Part shown: one piece after another, positions 33,801 through 44,298 of the stretch
Numbering within the stretch: the first letter of the stretch is position 1
Layout of the letters: each line of letters opens with the position of its first letter
DNA from: Streptomyces spiramyceticus
Lineage (GTDB): Bacteria > Actinomycetota > Actinomycetes > Streptomycetales > Streptomycetaceae
NCBI RefSeq assembly: GCF_028807635.1
Contig: NZ_JARBAX010000001.1
Coordinates: 571,001-635,000 of the forward strand
DNA: 64,000 bases
Direction of reading: 5' to 3'
Notes under the pieces: generated by a model
The model's input: the letters and a program-made list of their open reading frames with translations, nothing else
Told to the model about the DNA's origin: nothing
Databases searched by the model: none
Translations under genes and position numbers: made by a program

Positions 33801-35593
33801 GCAGCGCGAGCGGCGTGAGCGGCGGACGTCTCACCGGACCCCGGGAAGTCCTGCGTGTACTGCGCGGGCACCGGCGGTGGGTCGCCGGCGCGGTGACGCT
33901 GACGCTGGTCGCCTCGGCGCTGGGCCTGGCCCAGCCGCTGGTGGTCAAACGTGTCATCGAGTCGTCCGCAGCGGGGACGGGCATCGCCGGCCCTGTCGGC
34001 CTGCTGATCGCACTGTTCGCCGCCCAGGCGCTGGTCCAGGCCGTGGCGGGCTACGTCCTTGCGCGTACCGGCGAAGGGGTCGTACTCGGCGTGCGCCTCG
34101 ACCTCATCGACCACCTGCTGCGGCTGCCCATGAGGACGTACGACCGGCATCGGATCGGCGACCTGATCTCGCGTGCGGGCACCGACAGCACAGCCCTGCG
34201 CCTGCTCATCGCCCAGGGCTTCACCGACGCGGTCACCGGCAGCATCGGCCTCGTGGGTGTGATCGCCCTGATGGTCTGGCTCGACTGGGCTCTCTTCCTC
34301 GTCGTCATCGCCCTGGTCACCTTCGGCGCGCTGATGATCGCCTCGGTGCTGCACGGAATCGCCCGCGCCTCGCTCCGCGCCCAGCAGGCCACAGGCGCCA
34401 TGACCGCGGAACTGGAGCGGGCGCTGGGCGCCATCCGCACCGTACGGGCGAGCCGCGCCGAACGACGGGAGGCTGACCGCATCGGCGCAGAGGCCAGGTC
34501 CGCCTTCTCAGCGGGCGTACGGGTGGGAAAGCTGGACGCCGTGGTCGCACCGGCGATCGAACTGACGATCCACGGTTCCTTCCTGGTGGTCCTGCTCATC
34601 GGTGGCGTACGGGTCGCGGGCGAGGGGGGCTCCGTCGCAGACCTGGCGGCTTTCCTGCTCTACATGCTCTATCTGGTGGGCCCGGTCGGTGCGGTCTTCC
34701 AGGCGGTGAGCACCATGCAGCAGGGCGCGGGCGCGCTACGACGGATCACCGAGATCCTCGACCTGCCGAAGGAACCGAACGCCGAGCCCGCCCAGCACCA
34801 CAACCACCTCACCTCCCCGCCGGACGTCGACGCCCGCAGCCGCCCACCGGTGCTGGAGTTCCGGGACGTGTGGTTCGGCTACGACCCGGACCGGCCGGTA
34901 CTGCGTGGGGTCTCCTTCCAGGTGCCCCCACGCGGCCACGTCGCCCTGATCGGCAGCTCCGGCGTCGGCAAATCGACCGTCTTCGCGCTCACGGAACGCT
35001 TCTACGACCCCGACGACGGCCTCGTCCTGTTCGAGGGCGGCGACGTACGAACCCTCACCCGCGCACAGCACCGCGCACGGATCGGCCTCGTGGAGCAGCA
35101 CGCCCCGGTGCTGTACGGCACACTGCGCGAAAACCTGCTCTACGCCGCCCCGGACGCAGGGGAGGCGGAGCTCGAACGCGTGGTGGAGCTGGCCCAGCTG
35201 ACCGACCTGGCATCCCGGCTGCCCCGCGGGCTCGACACCGACGCCGGCGAACACGGCATGGCGCTCTCGGGCGGCGAACGCCAGCGCATAGCCATAGCCC
35301 GCTCCCTGCTCACCCGCCCCAGCCTCCTGCTGCTCGACGAGCCCACCGCCCACCTGGACGCGGTCAACGAGGCAGCACTCCGCCGTTCGATCAGCCAGAC
35401 CTCCGCCGAATGCGCGCTGCTGGTCATCGCCCACCGGTTCTCGACCATCCGCGCCGCAGACCTGATCGTGGTCCTCGACGGGGGCGAGGTCGTGGCGACG
35501 GGCAGCCATGAGGAACTGCTGGACACCAGTGACCACTACCGGTCCCTGTGCCGTGCCCAGCAGGTGAAATATCCTGCCGACGCCGGGAGTTGA
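33797..35593 (+). CDS. ABC exporter of the lasso peptide (protein D)
   Basis: 598 residues. An N-terminal six-helix permease domain (~25-315) is followed by an ATPase domain: Walker A 'GSSGVGKST', signature 'LSGGERQRIAIARSLL', Walker B 'LLLLDEPTAHLD', H-loop 'IAHRFS'. A Pro/His-rich linker joins the two. It would export the mature peptide and give self-protection. Start by ATGA overlap with the peptidase gene. This completes an A-C-B1-B2-D cluster, and I see no tailoring enzyme inside it. Confidence 0.92.
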   Translation: MSSASGVSGGRLTGPREVLRVLRGHRRWVAGAVTLTLVASALGLAQPLVVKRVIESSAAGTGIAGPVGLLIALFAAQALVQAVAGYVLARTGEGVVLGVRLDLIDHLLRLPMRTYDRHRIGDLISRAGTDSTALRLLIAQGFTDAVTGSIGLVGVIALMVWLDWALFLVVIALVTFGALMIASVLHGIARASLRAQQATGAMTAELERALGAIRTVRASRAERREADRIGAEARSAFSAGVRVGKLDAVVAPAIELTIHGSFLVVLLIGGVRVAGEGGSVADLAAFLLYMLYLVGPVGAVFQAVSTMQQGAGALRRITEILDLPKEPNAEPAQHHNHLTSPPDVDARSRPPVLEFRDVWFGYDPDRPVLRGVSFQVPPRGHVALIGSSGVGKSTVFALTERFYDPDDGLVLFEGGDVRTLTRAQHRARIGLVEQHAPVLYGTLRENLLYAAPDAGEAELERVVELAQLTDLASRLPRGLDTDAGEHGMALSGGERQRIAIARSLLTRPSLLLLDEPTAHLDAVNEAALRRSISQTSAECALLVIAHRFSTIRAADLIVVLDGGEVVATGSHEELLDTSDHYRSLCRAQQVKYPADAGS

Positions 35594-35597
35594 CACG

Positions 35598-35603
35598 CAT
35601 AAT
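35598..35603 (+). promoter_or_regulatory. Possible -10 box of a leaderless PPOX transcript
   Basis: CATAAT, seven bases before the ATG at 35611, with no ribosome site in between. This spacing fits a transcript starting at the ATG itself. It lies five bases after the exporter stop. Confidence 0.4.
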
Positions 35604-35610
35604 CCGTGGC

Positions 35611-36198
35611 ATGGGAAAGCTTTACGAACGCATAGACGGCAGGATTCGCACGTTCATCGAGAATCAGCCCGTCTTCTTCACAGCCACTGCTCCGCTGGCC
35701 GCCGGCGGGCATGTCAACCTTTCGCCCAAGGGCCGGGCCGGGACGCTCGTTGTGCTGGACGAGATGACGCTCGCGTATCTGGACTTCGGTGGCAGCAGCG
35801 CCGAGACCGTCGCGCATGTGCGGGAGAACGGGCGGATCACTCTGATGTGGTGCGCGTTCAGCGGGCCGCCGAAGGTGTTGCGGGTGCACGGTGAGGGGGA
35901 GGCCGTGTTCCGGGACGATCCTCGGTGGGCGGGGCTCATCATGCGGTTCAAGGATGCGGGCGTCGACGGGCCGAGTGCGCGTGCCATTGTCGTGGTTCAC
36001 GCCCGGCGCATCAGCGACAGCTGCGGGTTCGCCGTCCCCTTCATGGAGTATCAGGAGGAGCGGACGCAGCACGCCGAGCACTTCGCCCGTAAGACGGACG
36101 AGGAGTTCGCGGCGTACTGCGAGAAGAAGGGCACCGTCGGCGTGAGCCTGGACGGGCTGCCTGCGCTGCCGCTTCCGCTGCCGATGCGTACGGATTGA
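35611..36198 (+). CDS. Pyridoxamine-5'-phosphate-oxidase-like (PPOX) protein
   Basis: 195 residues. 'PVFFTATAPLAAGGHVNLSPKG', 'TLAYLDFGGSSAETVAHVRENGRITLMWCAF' and 'PPKVLRVHGEGEAV' are the split-barrel flavin-binding strands of the PPOX family. It probably binds FMN or F420; the substrate is unknown. It lies only 17 bases after the lasso exporter, but a -10-like box in that gap and its general housekeeping look suggest it is not part of the cluster. Co-transcription cannot be excluded. Confidence 0.85.
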   Translation: MGKLYERIDGRIRTFIENQPVFFTATAPLAAGGHVNLSPKGRAGTLVVLDEMTLAYLDFGGSSAETVAHVRENGRITLMWCAFSGPPKVLRVHGEGEAVFRDDPRWAGLIMRFKDAGVDGPSARAIVVVHARRISDSCGFAVPFMEYQEERTQHAEHFARKTDEEFAAYCEKKGTVGVSLDGLPALPLPLPMRTD

Positions 36199-36246
36199 GC
36201 CGAACGGCGGTTTAGGAGGTCGTCGTCGGCCATTTACGGTCGCCGC

Positions 36247-36969
36247 ATGCGAATCGTGCGTACAGCGGCTCTCGCACTGGGTGCCGCGTTCCTGTCCGTC
36301 TGCTCCGTCGCCGCCGCGCCCGGCTGCGACGAGCTGTTGCCCGAGCGGATGGCCGACACGGGCGGCGGCACCCAGCTGATCACGGCCGAGGCGCCGCGCA
36401 CCGGCTCCACCACGGGGCGGGTGACGTGGTGGGAGCGGCGGGGCGGTCGGCGGTACGGGCGGTGGGTCGCCGTCGGGTCCTCCGAGGCGAGGTTCGGCGA
36501 GAAGGGGCTCGTGGCGGGCAGCGCGCGCGAGCAGGGCACGAACACGACGCCCACCGGGCTCTACGACCTGCCGTACGCCTTCGGGATCAAGCCGGCGCCG
36601 GCCGGGACCGAGATGGAGTACCGCCGGGTGACCGACAAGTCGTGGTGGTGCCAGGACAATCAGTCGCGCCACTACAACCGGTGGTCGGAGCCACTGTCCC
36701 CCGACTGCCGGGCGAGCGAGTCCGAGCACCTGATCACGTACGGCAAGCAGTACTCCCGTGCCATGGTCATCGGGTTCAACTACGACCGGCCAGTGCGGGG
36801 GCGGGGCGCGGGCATCTTCCTGCACGTCAATGGGCCTGGGTCCACGGCGGGCTGCGTGTCCGTGCCGGCGTGGGCGATGGCCCGGGTCCTGGCGTGGGCC
36901 GATCCGGACCGTGATCCGCACATCGCGATCGGGACGCGGGCGGGGTCGATCGCGATCACCCGCTACTGA
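36247..36969 (+). CDS. Secreted L,D-transpeptidase-like (YkuD) protein
   Basis: 240 residues. The Sec signal peptide covers about 1-24 (MRIVRTAALALGAAFLSVCS). The C-terminal part carries 'GAGIFLHVNGPGSTAGCVSVPAW', the His...SxGC signature of the YkuD/L,D-transpeptidase fold with the Cys nucleophile, and 'TPTGLYDLPYAFG' precedes it. Members cross-link or trim peptidoglycan, and this shorter actinobacterial type has no cell-wall-binding domain. It converges on argR, with a shared terminator. Confidence 0.82.
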   Translation: MRIVRTAALALGAAFLSVCSVAAAPGCDELLPERMADTGGGTQLITAEAPRTGSTTGRVTWWERRGGRRYGRWVAVGSSEARFGEKGLVAGSAREQGTNTTPTGLYDLPYAFGIKPAPAGTEMEYRRVTDKSWWCQDNQSRHYNRWSEPLSPDCRASESEHLITYGKQYSRAMVIGFNYDRPVRGRGAGIFLHVNGPGSTAGCVSVPAWAMARVLAWADPDRDPHIAIGTRAGSIAITRY

Positions 36970-36980
36970 CCCGCTACTGA

Positions 36981-37018
36981 CCTGCGGCGACGGACTGAAT
37001 TCAGCCCGTCGCCGCAGG
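36981..37018. terminator. Bidirectional terminator between the YkuD gene and argR
   Basis: CCTGCGGCGACGG...CCGTCGCCGCAGG, 13-base perfect arms and a 12-base interior, between convergent stops. Confidence 0.8.
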
Positions 37019-37022
37019 CGCG

Positions 37023-37565
37023 CTAGCGGTCGTTCTGGGCCAGGCGCAGGAGGTGGTCCGCCAGCGCCTGGCCGCCCGCCGGGTCCCGGCTGATCAGGAG
37101 CAGCGTGTCGTCGCCCGCGATCGTGCCGAGGACCGCGTTCAGCTCCGCCTGGTCGATGGCCGAGGCCAGGAACTGCGCGGCGCCCGGCGGCGTACGCAGG
37201 ACAACGAGGTTCGCCGAGGCCTCCGCGGAGATCAGCAGCTCCCCGGAGAGGCGCCGCATCCGCTCCTCCTTGGCGGACTCGCCGAGCGGCGCGTGCGGGG
37301 TGCGGTAGCCGCCCTCGCTCGGGACGGCGTAGATCAGCTCGCCGCCGGTGTTGCGGATCTTCACCGCGCCCAGCTCGTCGAGGTCGCGGGAGAGCGTCGC
37401 CTGGGTAACGCTCAGCCCGTCGTCGGCGAGAAGCTTGGCCAGCTGGCTCTGCGAGCGCACCGGCTGCCGGTTCAGGATGTCCACGATCCGGCGGTGCCTG
37501 GCGGTGCGGGTCTGCGGTACGGCAGGGCCGCCGTGCTCGTGGTCCTGCGCCTGCGCCTCGGTCAT
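37023..37565 (-). CDS. argR: Arginine repressor
   Basis: 180 residues. The N-terminal winged HTH (~20-90: '[48 protein letters not shown]') binds ARG boxes, and the C-terminal domain ('[17 protein letters not shown]') binds arginine and forms the hexamer. The start is set at the second ATG, with GGAG at good spacing; the ATG three codons earlier overlaps the argD stop (ATGA) but is too near the GGAG. It is the last gene of argCJBDR, so it controls its own operon and probably argG. Confidence 0.95.
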   Translation of the reverse strand: MTEAQAQDHEHGGPAVPQTRTARHRRIVDILNRQPVRSQSQLAKLLADDGLSVTQATLSRDLDELGAVKIRNTGGELIYAVPSEGGYRTPHAPLGESAKEERMRRLSGELLISAEASANLVVLRTPPGAAQFLASAIDQAELNAVLGTIAGDDTLLLISRDPAGGQALADHLLRLAQNDR

Positions 37566-37570
37566 CGGTG

Positions 37571-38782
37571 TCATTCTCCGGATCGTTGGTCCCCGTGTGC
37601 GGTGTCGAGAACGCCGGGGATGGCCTGGAGGAACGCTTCCACCTCTTCGTCGCCGATGACGAACGCCGGCATGAGGCGTACGACATCGGGGGCGGGCGCG
37701 TTCACCAGGAGACCGGCGTCCTGAGCCGCTTGCTGCACCTGGGGAGCAAGGGACTCGGTGAGCACGATACCCAGGAGCAGTCCCGCACCACGGACGTGGG
37801 AGACGAGAGGGTGTCCCAGTGACTCGATTCCGTCGCGCAGTTTCTCCCCGATCCGCTTGACGTGGTCGAGGAGTCCGTCGGCCGCGATGGTGTCCAGTAC
37901 GGCGAGTCCGGCGGCGCACGCGACGGGGTTGCCGCCGAAGGTCGTGCCGTGCTGGCCGGGCTTGAGTAGGTCGGCGGCCGTGCCGAAGGCGAGGGTCGCA
38001 CCGATCGGCAGTCCGCCGCCGAGGCCCTTGGCGAGGGTGACGATGTCGGGGTCGACGCCGTCGTGCGCCTGGTACTCGAACCAGTGTCCCGTGCGCCCGA
38101 TGCCGGTCTGGACCTCGTCGAGTACGAGGAGGGTGCCGGTGGCGCGGGTGATCTCGCGAGCGGCCTTCAGGTAGTCCTTGGGCGGGACAACGACGCCGAT
38201 CTCGCCCTGGATCGGCTCGATGACCAGCAGCGCGGTGTCGGTGGTGACTGCGGCGCGCAGAGCTTCGACGTCGCCGAACGGGACGTGCGTGACATCGCCG
38301 GGGAGCGGCAGGAACGGGGTCCGCTTGGCAGGCTGGCCGGTGAGCGCGAGGGCGCCCATGGTGCGGCCGTGGAAGCCGCCGTCGGTGGCCACCATGTGCG
38401 TACGGCCGGTGAGCCGCCCGATCTTGAAGGCTGCCTCGTTGGCCTCGGCGCCGGAGTTGCAGAAGTAGACGCGGCCGGGGCGCCCGGAGATCTGGATCAG
38501 CCGCTCGGCGAGCGCGACGGGCGGCTCGGCGACGAACAGGTTCGAGACGTGGCCGAGGGAGGCGATCTGGCGGGACACGGCTTCGACGACGGCCGGGTGG
38601 GCGTGGCCGAGCGCGTTCACGGCGATGCCTCCGACGAAGTCGGCGTATTCCTTGCCGTCGGCGTCCCAGACCTTGGCGCCCTCACCGCGTACGAGCGGCA
38701 GTCTGGGCGTGCCGTAGTTGTCGGTCATGACGCCCTGCCAGCGCTGCGTCAGCTCCTGGTTGGCGGCCTGGTTCTCGGTCAC
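37571..38782 (-). CDS. argD: Acetylornithine aminotransferase
   Basis: 403 residues, class III aminotransferase. '[17 protein letters not shown]' and '[15 protein letters not shown]' are conserved, and '[16 protein letters not shown]' contains the PLP lysine. It converts N-acetylglutamate semialdehyde to N-acetylornithine. The GTG start overlaps the argB stop (GTGA). Confidence 0.95.
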   Translation of the reverse strand: MTENQAANQELTQRWQGVMTDNYGTPRLPLVRGEGAKVWDADGKEYADFVGGIAVNALGHAHPAVVEAVSRQIASLGHVSNLFVAEPPVALAERLIQISGRPGRVYFCNSGAEANEAAFKIGRLTGRTHMVATDGGFHGRTMGALALTGQPAKRTPFLPLPGDVTHVPFGDVEALRAAVTTDTALLVIEPIQGEIGVVVPPKDYLKAAREITRATGTLLVLDEVQTGIGRTGHWFEYQAHDGVDPDIVTLAKGLGGGLPIGATLAFGTAADLLKPGQHGTTFGGNPVACAAGLAVLDTIAADGLLDHVKRIGEKLRDGIESLGHPLVSHVRGAGLLLGIVLTESLAPQVQQAAQDAGLLVNAPAPDVVRLMPAFVIGDEEVEAFLQAIPGVLDTAHGDQRSGE

Positions 38783-39684
38783 TTCGATCCCCCTTCGTGC
38801 TCGTCGGGCACGACCATCGTGCCGATGCCCTCGTCGGTGAAGATCTCCAGCAGGATCGAGTGCTGGACACGGCCGTCGATGACGCGGGCGGTGTTGACCC
38901 CGTTGCGTACGGCGTGCAGGCAGCCCTTCATCTTGGGGACCATTCCGCTGGAGAGGTCGGGCAGCAGCTTCTCCAGCTCCTTCGCGGTGAGCCTGCTGAT
39001 CACTTCGTCGCTGTTGGGCCAGTCCTCGTAGAGGCCCTCGACGTCGGTGAGCACCATCAGCGTCTCGGCGCCGAGCGCGGCGGCGAGCGCGGCCGCTGCG
39101 GTGTCGGCGTTGACGTTGTAGACGTGGTGGTCGTCGGCGCTGCGGGCGATGGACGAGACGACCGGGATACGGCCGTCGTCGAGCAGCGCCTGAATCGCAC
39201 CGGTGTCGATCTCGGTGATCTCGCCGACCCTCCCGATGTCGACGGACTCGCCGTCGATCTGCGGGAAGTGCTGGGTGGCGGTGATGGTGTGCGCGTCCTC
39301 GCCGGTCATGCCGACGGCGAGCGGCCCGTGCTGGTTGAGCAGCCCGACGAGCTCGCGCTGCACCTGCCCGGCCAGGACCATGCGTACGACGTCCATGGCC
39401 TCGGGCGTGGTGACCCGCAGGCCCGCCTTGAACTCGCTGACCAGGCCGTGCCGGTCGAGCTGCGCGCTGATCTGCGGGCCGCCGCCGTGCACGACGACCG
39501 GCTTGAGACCGGCGTGGCGCAGGAAGACGACGTCCTGGGCGAAGGCGGCCTTGAGGTCCTCGTCGATCATGGCGTTTCCGCCGAACTTGATGACGACGGT
39601 GCGGCCGTGGTGGCGGGTGAGCCAGGGCAACGCCTCGACGAGGATCTGCGCCTTGGGCAGTGCGGTGTGCTTACGAGTGCTCAT
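38779..39684 (-). CDS. argB: Acetylglutamate kinase
   Basis: 301 residues of the amino-acid-kinase family. '[13 protein letters not shown]' is the ATP/phosphate loop, '[21 protein letters not shown]' binds acetylglutamate, and '[30 protein letters not shown]' is the C-terminal nucleotide region. An N-terminal helix ([23 protein letters not shown]) like that of arginine-inhibited hexameric kinases is present, so feedback by arginine is likely. It overlaps both neighbours by 4 bases. Confidence 0.95.
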   Translation of the reverse strand: MSTRKHTALPKAQILVEALPWLTRHHGRTVVIKFGGNAMIDEDLKAAFAQDVVFLRHAGLKPVVVHGGGPQISAQLDRHGLVSEFKAGLRVTTPEAMDVVRMVLAGQVQRELVGLLNQHGPLAVGMTGEDAHTITATQHFPQIDGESVDIGRVGEITEIDTGAIQALLDDGRIPVVSSIARSADDHHVYNVNADTAAAALAAALGAETLMVLTDVEGLYEDWPNSDEVISRLTAKELEKLLPDLSSGMVPKMKGCLHAVRNGVNTARVIDGRVQHSILLEIFTDEGIGTMVVPDEHEGGSK

Positions 39685-40880
39685 GAGCTGTACGCGCTGT
39701 TCTCGTGGACGTAATCGGCGGTGAGGTCGTTGGCCCAGATGACGGCCGACTCGGTGCCTTCGGCGAGGTCTGCGGTGATCTTGACCTCGCGGTAGCGCAT
39801 GTCGACCAGGTCGCGGTCCTCGCCGACGCAGCCGTTCTTGCAGACCCAGATGCCGTTGATGGCGACATTGAGCCTGTCGGGGTCGAACGCGGCCTGCGTG
39901 GTGCCGATCGCTGAGAGGACACGCCCCCAGTTGGGGTCCTCGCCGTGGATGGCGCACTTGAGGAGGTTGTTACGGGCGATGGAGCGGCCCACCTCGACGG
40001 CGTCGTCCTCGGTCGCGGCGTTGATGACCTCGATCCGGATGTCCTTGCTGGCCCCCTCGGCGTCGCCGATGAGCTGGCGGGCGAGATCGTCGCAGACGGT
40101 GCGTACAGCCGCGGCGAACTCGTCGTAGCCGGGGGTCACTTGGGACGCGCCGGAGGCGAGCAGCAGCACGGTGTCGTTCGTCGACATGCAGCCGTCGGAG
40201 TCGACGCGGTCGAAGGTCTGGCGGGTTGCGTCGCGCAGCGCCCTGTCGAGTACGTCCGCTTCGGCGTCGGCGTCGGTGGTCAGCACGACGAGCATCGTGG
40301 CAAGGCCGGGTGCGAGCATGCCCGCGCCCTTGGCCATGCCGCCGACGGTCCATCCTTCGCCGCCCGCGACCGCCGTCTTGTGCACCGTGTCGGTGGTCTT
40401 GATGGCGATGGCGGCCTTCTCGCCGCCGTGGGCGGAGAGCTCGGTGGCGGCCTTCTCGATGCCGGGGAGGAGCTTGTCCATGGGGAGGTTGATGCCGATG
40501 AGGCCGGTGGAGGCGATGGCGATCTCGCCGGCGCTGTGGCCCTCCAGGCCCCCCTTGTTCAGGCCCCCCTTGTTGAGGCCCCCCTTGTTGAGAACCTGGG
40601 CGGCCTTCTCAGCCGTCGCGTGGGTGTCCTGGAAGCCCTTCGGGCCCGTACAGGCGTTGGCACCACCGGAATTGAGGACGACGGCGGAGATCCGGCCGCC
40701 CTTGACGACCTGCTCGGACCAGAGGACCGGGGCGGCCTTCACACGGTTGGAGGTGAAGACGCCCGCGGCGGCCAGACGGGGCCCGTTGTTGACCACGAGG
40801 GCCAGGTCGGGGTTGCCGCTGTCCTTGATCCCCGCAGCGATGCCCGCCGCGGTGAATCCTTTTGCTGCCGTGACGCTCAC
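39681..40880 (-). CDS. argJ: Bifunctional ornithine acetyltransferase/N-acetylglutamate synthase
   Basis: 399 residues. It is a self-processing enzyme: the nucleophile Thr is in '[21 protein letters not shown]', where the chain is cut in two. It recycles the acetyl group from acetylornithine to glutamate, so no separate argA or argE is needed here. GTG start. Odd point: a 15-base unit repeated three times codes for [15 protein letters not shown] in a surface region before '[17 protein letters not shown]', an in-frame expansion. Confidence 0.95.
   Translation of the reverse strand: MSVTAAKGFTAAGIAAGIKDSGNPDLALVVNNGPRLAAAGVFTSNRVKAAPVLWSEQVVKGGRISAVVLNSGGANACTGPKGFQDTHATAEKAAQVLNKGGLNKGGLNKGGLEGHSAGEIAIASTGLIGINLPMDKLLPGIEKAATELSAHGGEKAAIAIKTTDTVHKTAVAGGEGWTVGGMAKGAGMLAPGLATMLVVLTTDADAEADVLDRALRDATRQTFDRVDSDGCMSTNDTVLLLASGASQVTPGYDEFAAAVRTVCDDLARQLIGDAEGASKDIRIEVINAATEDDAVEVGRSIARNNLLKCAIHGEDPNWGRVLSAIGTTQAAFDPDRLNVAINGIWVCKNGCVGEDRDLVDMRYREVKITADLAEGTESAVIWANDLTADYVHENSAYSS
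40546..40590. repeat. 15-base triplicate repeat inside argJ
   Basis: AGGCCCCCCTTGTTS three times in a row, coding (minus strand) for three NKGGL units. Length is a multiple of three, so the frame is kept whatever the copy number. Confidence 0.8.
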
Positions 40881-40968
40881 TGCATCTCCTCGTTCGCTTC
40901 TCCGCCCGCGCAGCGCAGCGGCGCGGCTTTCGTCATTGCCTGCAGCCCGGCGGCTGCGCGTGCGTCGC

Positions 40969-42072
<1,104 letters not shown>

Positions 42073-42148
42073 TCAAGTGGCACCGTTTGAATGATCAAAA
42101 TGGCGGGGGGTTAGCATATGAGCGCCGCCTAGCTCGAAAGATAAACCT

Positions 42149-43603
42149 GTGACTGTCAATGACGACTCGTTCACCAATTGGAAGACCCGCGAGGAGATCG
42201 CGGAGTCGATGATCCCGATCATCGGGAAGCTGCACCGGGAGCGGGACGTCACCGTCCTGCTTCACAGCCGCTCCTTGGTGAACAAGTCGGTGGTCAGCAT
42301 CCTCAAGACCCACCGATTCGCCCGGCAGATCGCCGGTGAGGAGCTCTCGGTCACCGAGACGCTGCCGTTCCTGCAGGCCCTCACCACGCTCGATCTCGGT
42401 CCTTCCCAGATCGACATCGGCATGCTCGCCGCGACGTACAAGACCGACGACCGCGGTCTGTCGGTGGAGGAGTTCACCGCCGGGGCCGTCGTCGGCGCCA
42501 CGGGTGCCGACAAGATAGAGCGCCGCGAGCCGCGCGACGTCGTCCTCTACGGGTTCGGCCGCATCGGCCGCCTCGTCGCCCGCCTGCTCATCGAGAAGGC
42601 CGGCTCCGGCAACGGACTGCGGCTGCGCGCCATTGTCGTCCGCCCGGGCGGCGGCCGGGCCGCCGAGGATCTCGTCAAGCGCGCCTCGCTGCTGCGCCGC
42701 GACTCCATCCACGGCCAGTTCCAGGGCACGATCACCGTCGACGAGGCGAACGGCACCATCATCGCCAACGGCAACGAGATCAAGGTGATCCACGCCGGCG
42801 ACCCGTCGGAGGTCGACTACACGGCGTACGGCATCAAGGACGCCATCCTCATCGACAACACCGGCAAGTGGCGCGACCGCGCGGGCCTGTCGAAGCACCT
42901 GCGCCCCGGCATCGACAAGGTCGTCCTGACCGCTCCGGGCAAGGGCGACGTCCCCAACATCGTGCACGGCGTCAACCACGACACGATCAAGCCGGACGAG
43001 CAGATCCTGTCCTGCGCCTCCTGCACCACCAACGCGATCGCCCCGCCGCTGAAGGCGATGGCGGACGAGTACGGCGTCCTGCGCGGCCACGTGGAGACCG
43101 TCCACTCGTTCACCAACGACCAGAACCTGCTGGACAACTACCACGGTGCCGACCGCCGCGGCCGCTCGGCGGCGCTCAACATGGTCATCACCGAGACCGG
43201 TGCCGCCTCCGCCGTCGCCAAGGCGCTGCCCGACCTCAAGGCAAAGATCACCGGCAGCTCGATCCGCGTTCCGGTGCCGGACGTCTCGATCGCGATCCTC
43301 AACCTGCAGCTCGCGCGCGAGACCAACCGCGAGGAGGTCCTCGACTACCTCCGCGATGTGTCGCTGACCTCGCCGCTCAAGCGCCAGATCGACTTCACCA
43401 CGGCACCCGACGCGGTGTCGAGCGACTTCATCGGCTCGCGCCACGCCTCGATCGTCGACGCCGGCGCCACCAAGGTCGAGGGCGACAACGCGATCCTCTA
43501 CCTCTGGTACGACAACGAGTTCGGCTACTCCTGCCAGGTGATCCGCGTCGTCCAGCACGTATCCGGGGTGGAATACCCGACCTACCCGGCCCCGGCGGTC
43601 TGA
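42149..43603 (+). CDS. gap: Long-form glyceraldehyde-3-phosphate dehydrogenase
   Basis: 484 residues, against about 335 for ordinary GAPDH. Residues ~1-125 are an extra helical N-terminal domain (NWKTREEIAESMIPIIGKLH...). The GAPDH core then starts with 'VVLYGFGRIGRLVARLL', includes the catalytic Cys in 'LSCASCTTNAIAPPLKAM' and ends 'YLWYDNEFGYSCQVIRVVQH'. It oxidises glyceraldehyde-3-phosphate in the cytosol. GTG start. TTGAAT and TAGCAT (42088-42118, 19-base spacer) may be its promoter. It is divergent from argC, and a perfect hairpin follows. Confidence 0.92.
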   Translation: MTVNDDSFTNWKTREEIAESMIPIIGKLHRERDVTVLLHSRSLVNKSVVSILKTHRFARQIAGEELSVTETLPFLQALTTLDLGPSQIDIGMLAATYKTDDRGLSVEEFTAGAVVGATGADKIERREPRDVVLYGFGRIGRLVARLLIEKAGSGNGLRLRAIVVRPGGGRAAEDLVKRASLLRRDSIHGQFQGTITVDEANGTIIANGNEIKVIHAGDPSEVDYTAYGIKDAILIDNTGKWRDRAGLSKHLRPGIDKVVLTAPGKGDVPNIVHGVNHDTIKPDEQILSCASCTTNAIAPPLKAMADEYGVLRGHVETVHSFTNDQNLLDNYHGADRRGRSAALNMVITETGAASAVAKALPDLKAKITGSSIRVPVPDVSIAILNLQLARETNREEVLDYLRDVSLTSPLKRQIDFTTAPDAVSSDFIGSRHASIVDAGATKVEGDNAILYLWYDNEFGYSCQVIRVVQHVSGVEYPTYPAPAV

Positions 43604-43630
43604 TCTCGGCGGACGCCCTGACTTCGCGAC

Positions 43631-43669
43631 GAGCGCTGTAGTCGGCCGGCCCGGCCGACTACAGCGCTC
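43631..43669. terminator. Terminator after gap
   Basis: GAGCGCTGTAGTCGGCCGG and its exact complement around a single base, 19-base arms, 27 bases after the gap stop. Confidence 0.85.
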
Positions 43670-43739
43670 AGTCACAACCGGTAGTCGTCGGAGCATTCAG
43701 CCCCGGTCCATACCCCCCACGGCTAACCTGCATCCCATC

Positions 43740-44255
43740 ATGAGCACTCGCATCCACTGGAACACGCGCGCCGAGACCAGCGCCGACATCCCCGCCGTCC
43801 GCGAGATCGTCCTGGCGGCCTTCGAGACGGCGCTGGAAGCCGATCTCGTCGACGCTCTGCGTACCGACAGCTCCTGGATCGACGGTCTGTCCATCGTCGC
43901 CACCGACCAGGACGGCAAGCTCGTCGGCCACGCGCTGCTGACCCGCTGTCACATCGACGACACCCCGGCGCTGTGCCTGGCCCCCGTGTCCGTACTCCCC
44001 GAGTACCAGAAGACCGGCGCCGGATCCGCCGCCATCCGCACCGCACTCCAGGCCGCCAAGGACATGGGCGAATACTTCGTCACCGTCCTCGGACACCCGG
44101 CCTACTACCCGCGGTTCGGCTTCACCCGCGCCTCCGCCCACGGCATCGGCCTCAGCATCGACGTCCCGGACGAGGCCATGATGGCCCTCACCCTCGACGC
44201 CGACCACCCGCTGCCCAGCGGCACCGTCCGCTACGCCGCACCGTTCGGTATCTAG
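43740..44255 (+). CDS. YhbS-type GNAT N-acetyltransferase
   Basis: 171 residues. 'LCLAPVSVLPEYQKTGAGSAAIRTALQAAKDMGEYFVTVLGHPAYYPRFGF' is the hallmark of the YhbS/COG3153 group, with the acetyl-CoA loop QKTGAG and the PxYYxRFGF segment. It starts MSTRIHWNTRAETSAD. It is convergent with the ABC permease gene. Substrate unknown. Confidence 0.88.
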   Translation: MSTRIHWNTRAETSADIPAVREIVLAAFETALEADLVDALRTDSSWIDGLSIVATDQDGKLVGHALLTRCHIDDTPALCLAPVSVLPEYQKTGAGSAAIRTALQAAKDMGEYFVTVLGHPAYYPRFGFTRASAHGIGLSIDVPDEAMMALTLDADHPLPSGTVRYAAPFGI

Positions 44256-44298
44256 GCCCCGGGAGCCCGGCGGACCAGGGGCCGCGGGGCCGGTGTGT

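Noticed and set aside
35611..36198. PPOX protein as a lasso tailoring enzyme
   Set aside because: No known lasso tailoring role, a possible promoter of its own, and ordinary family features. Kept as a neighbour only.
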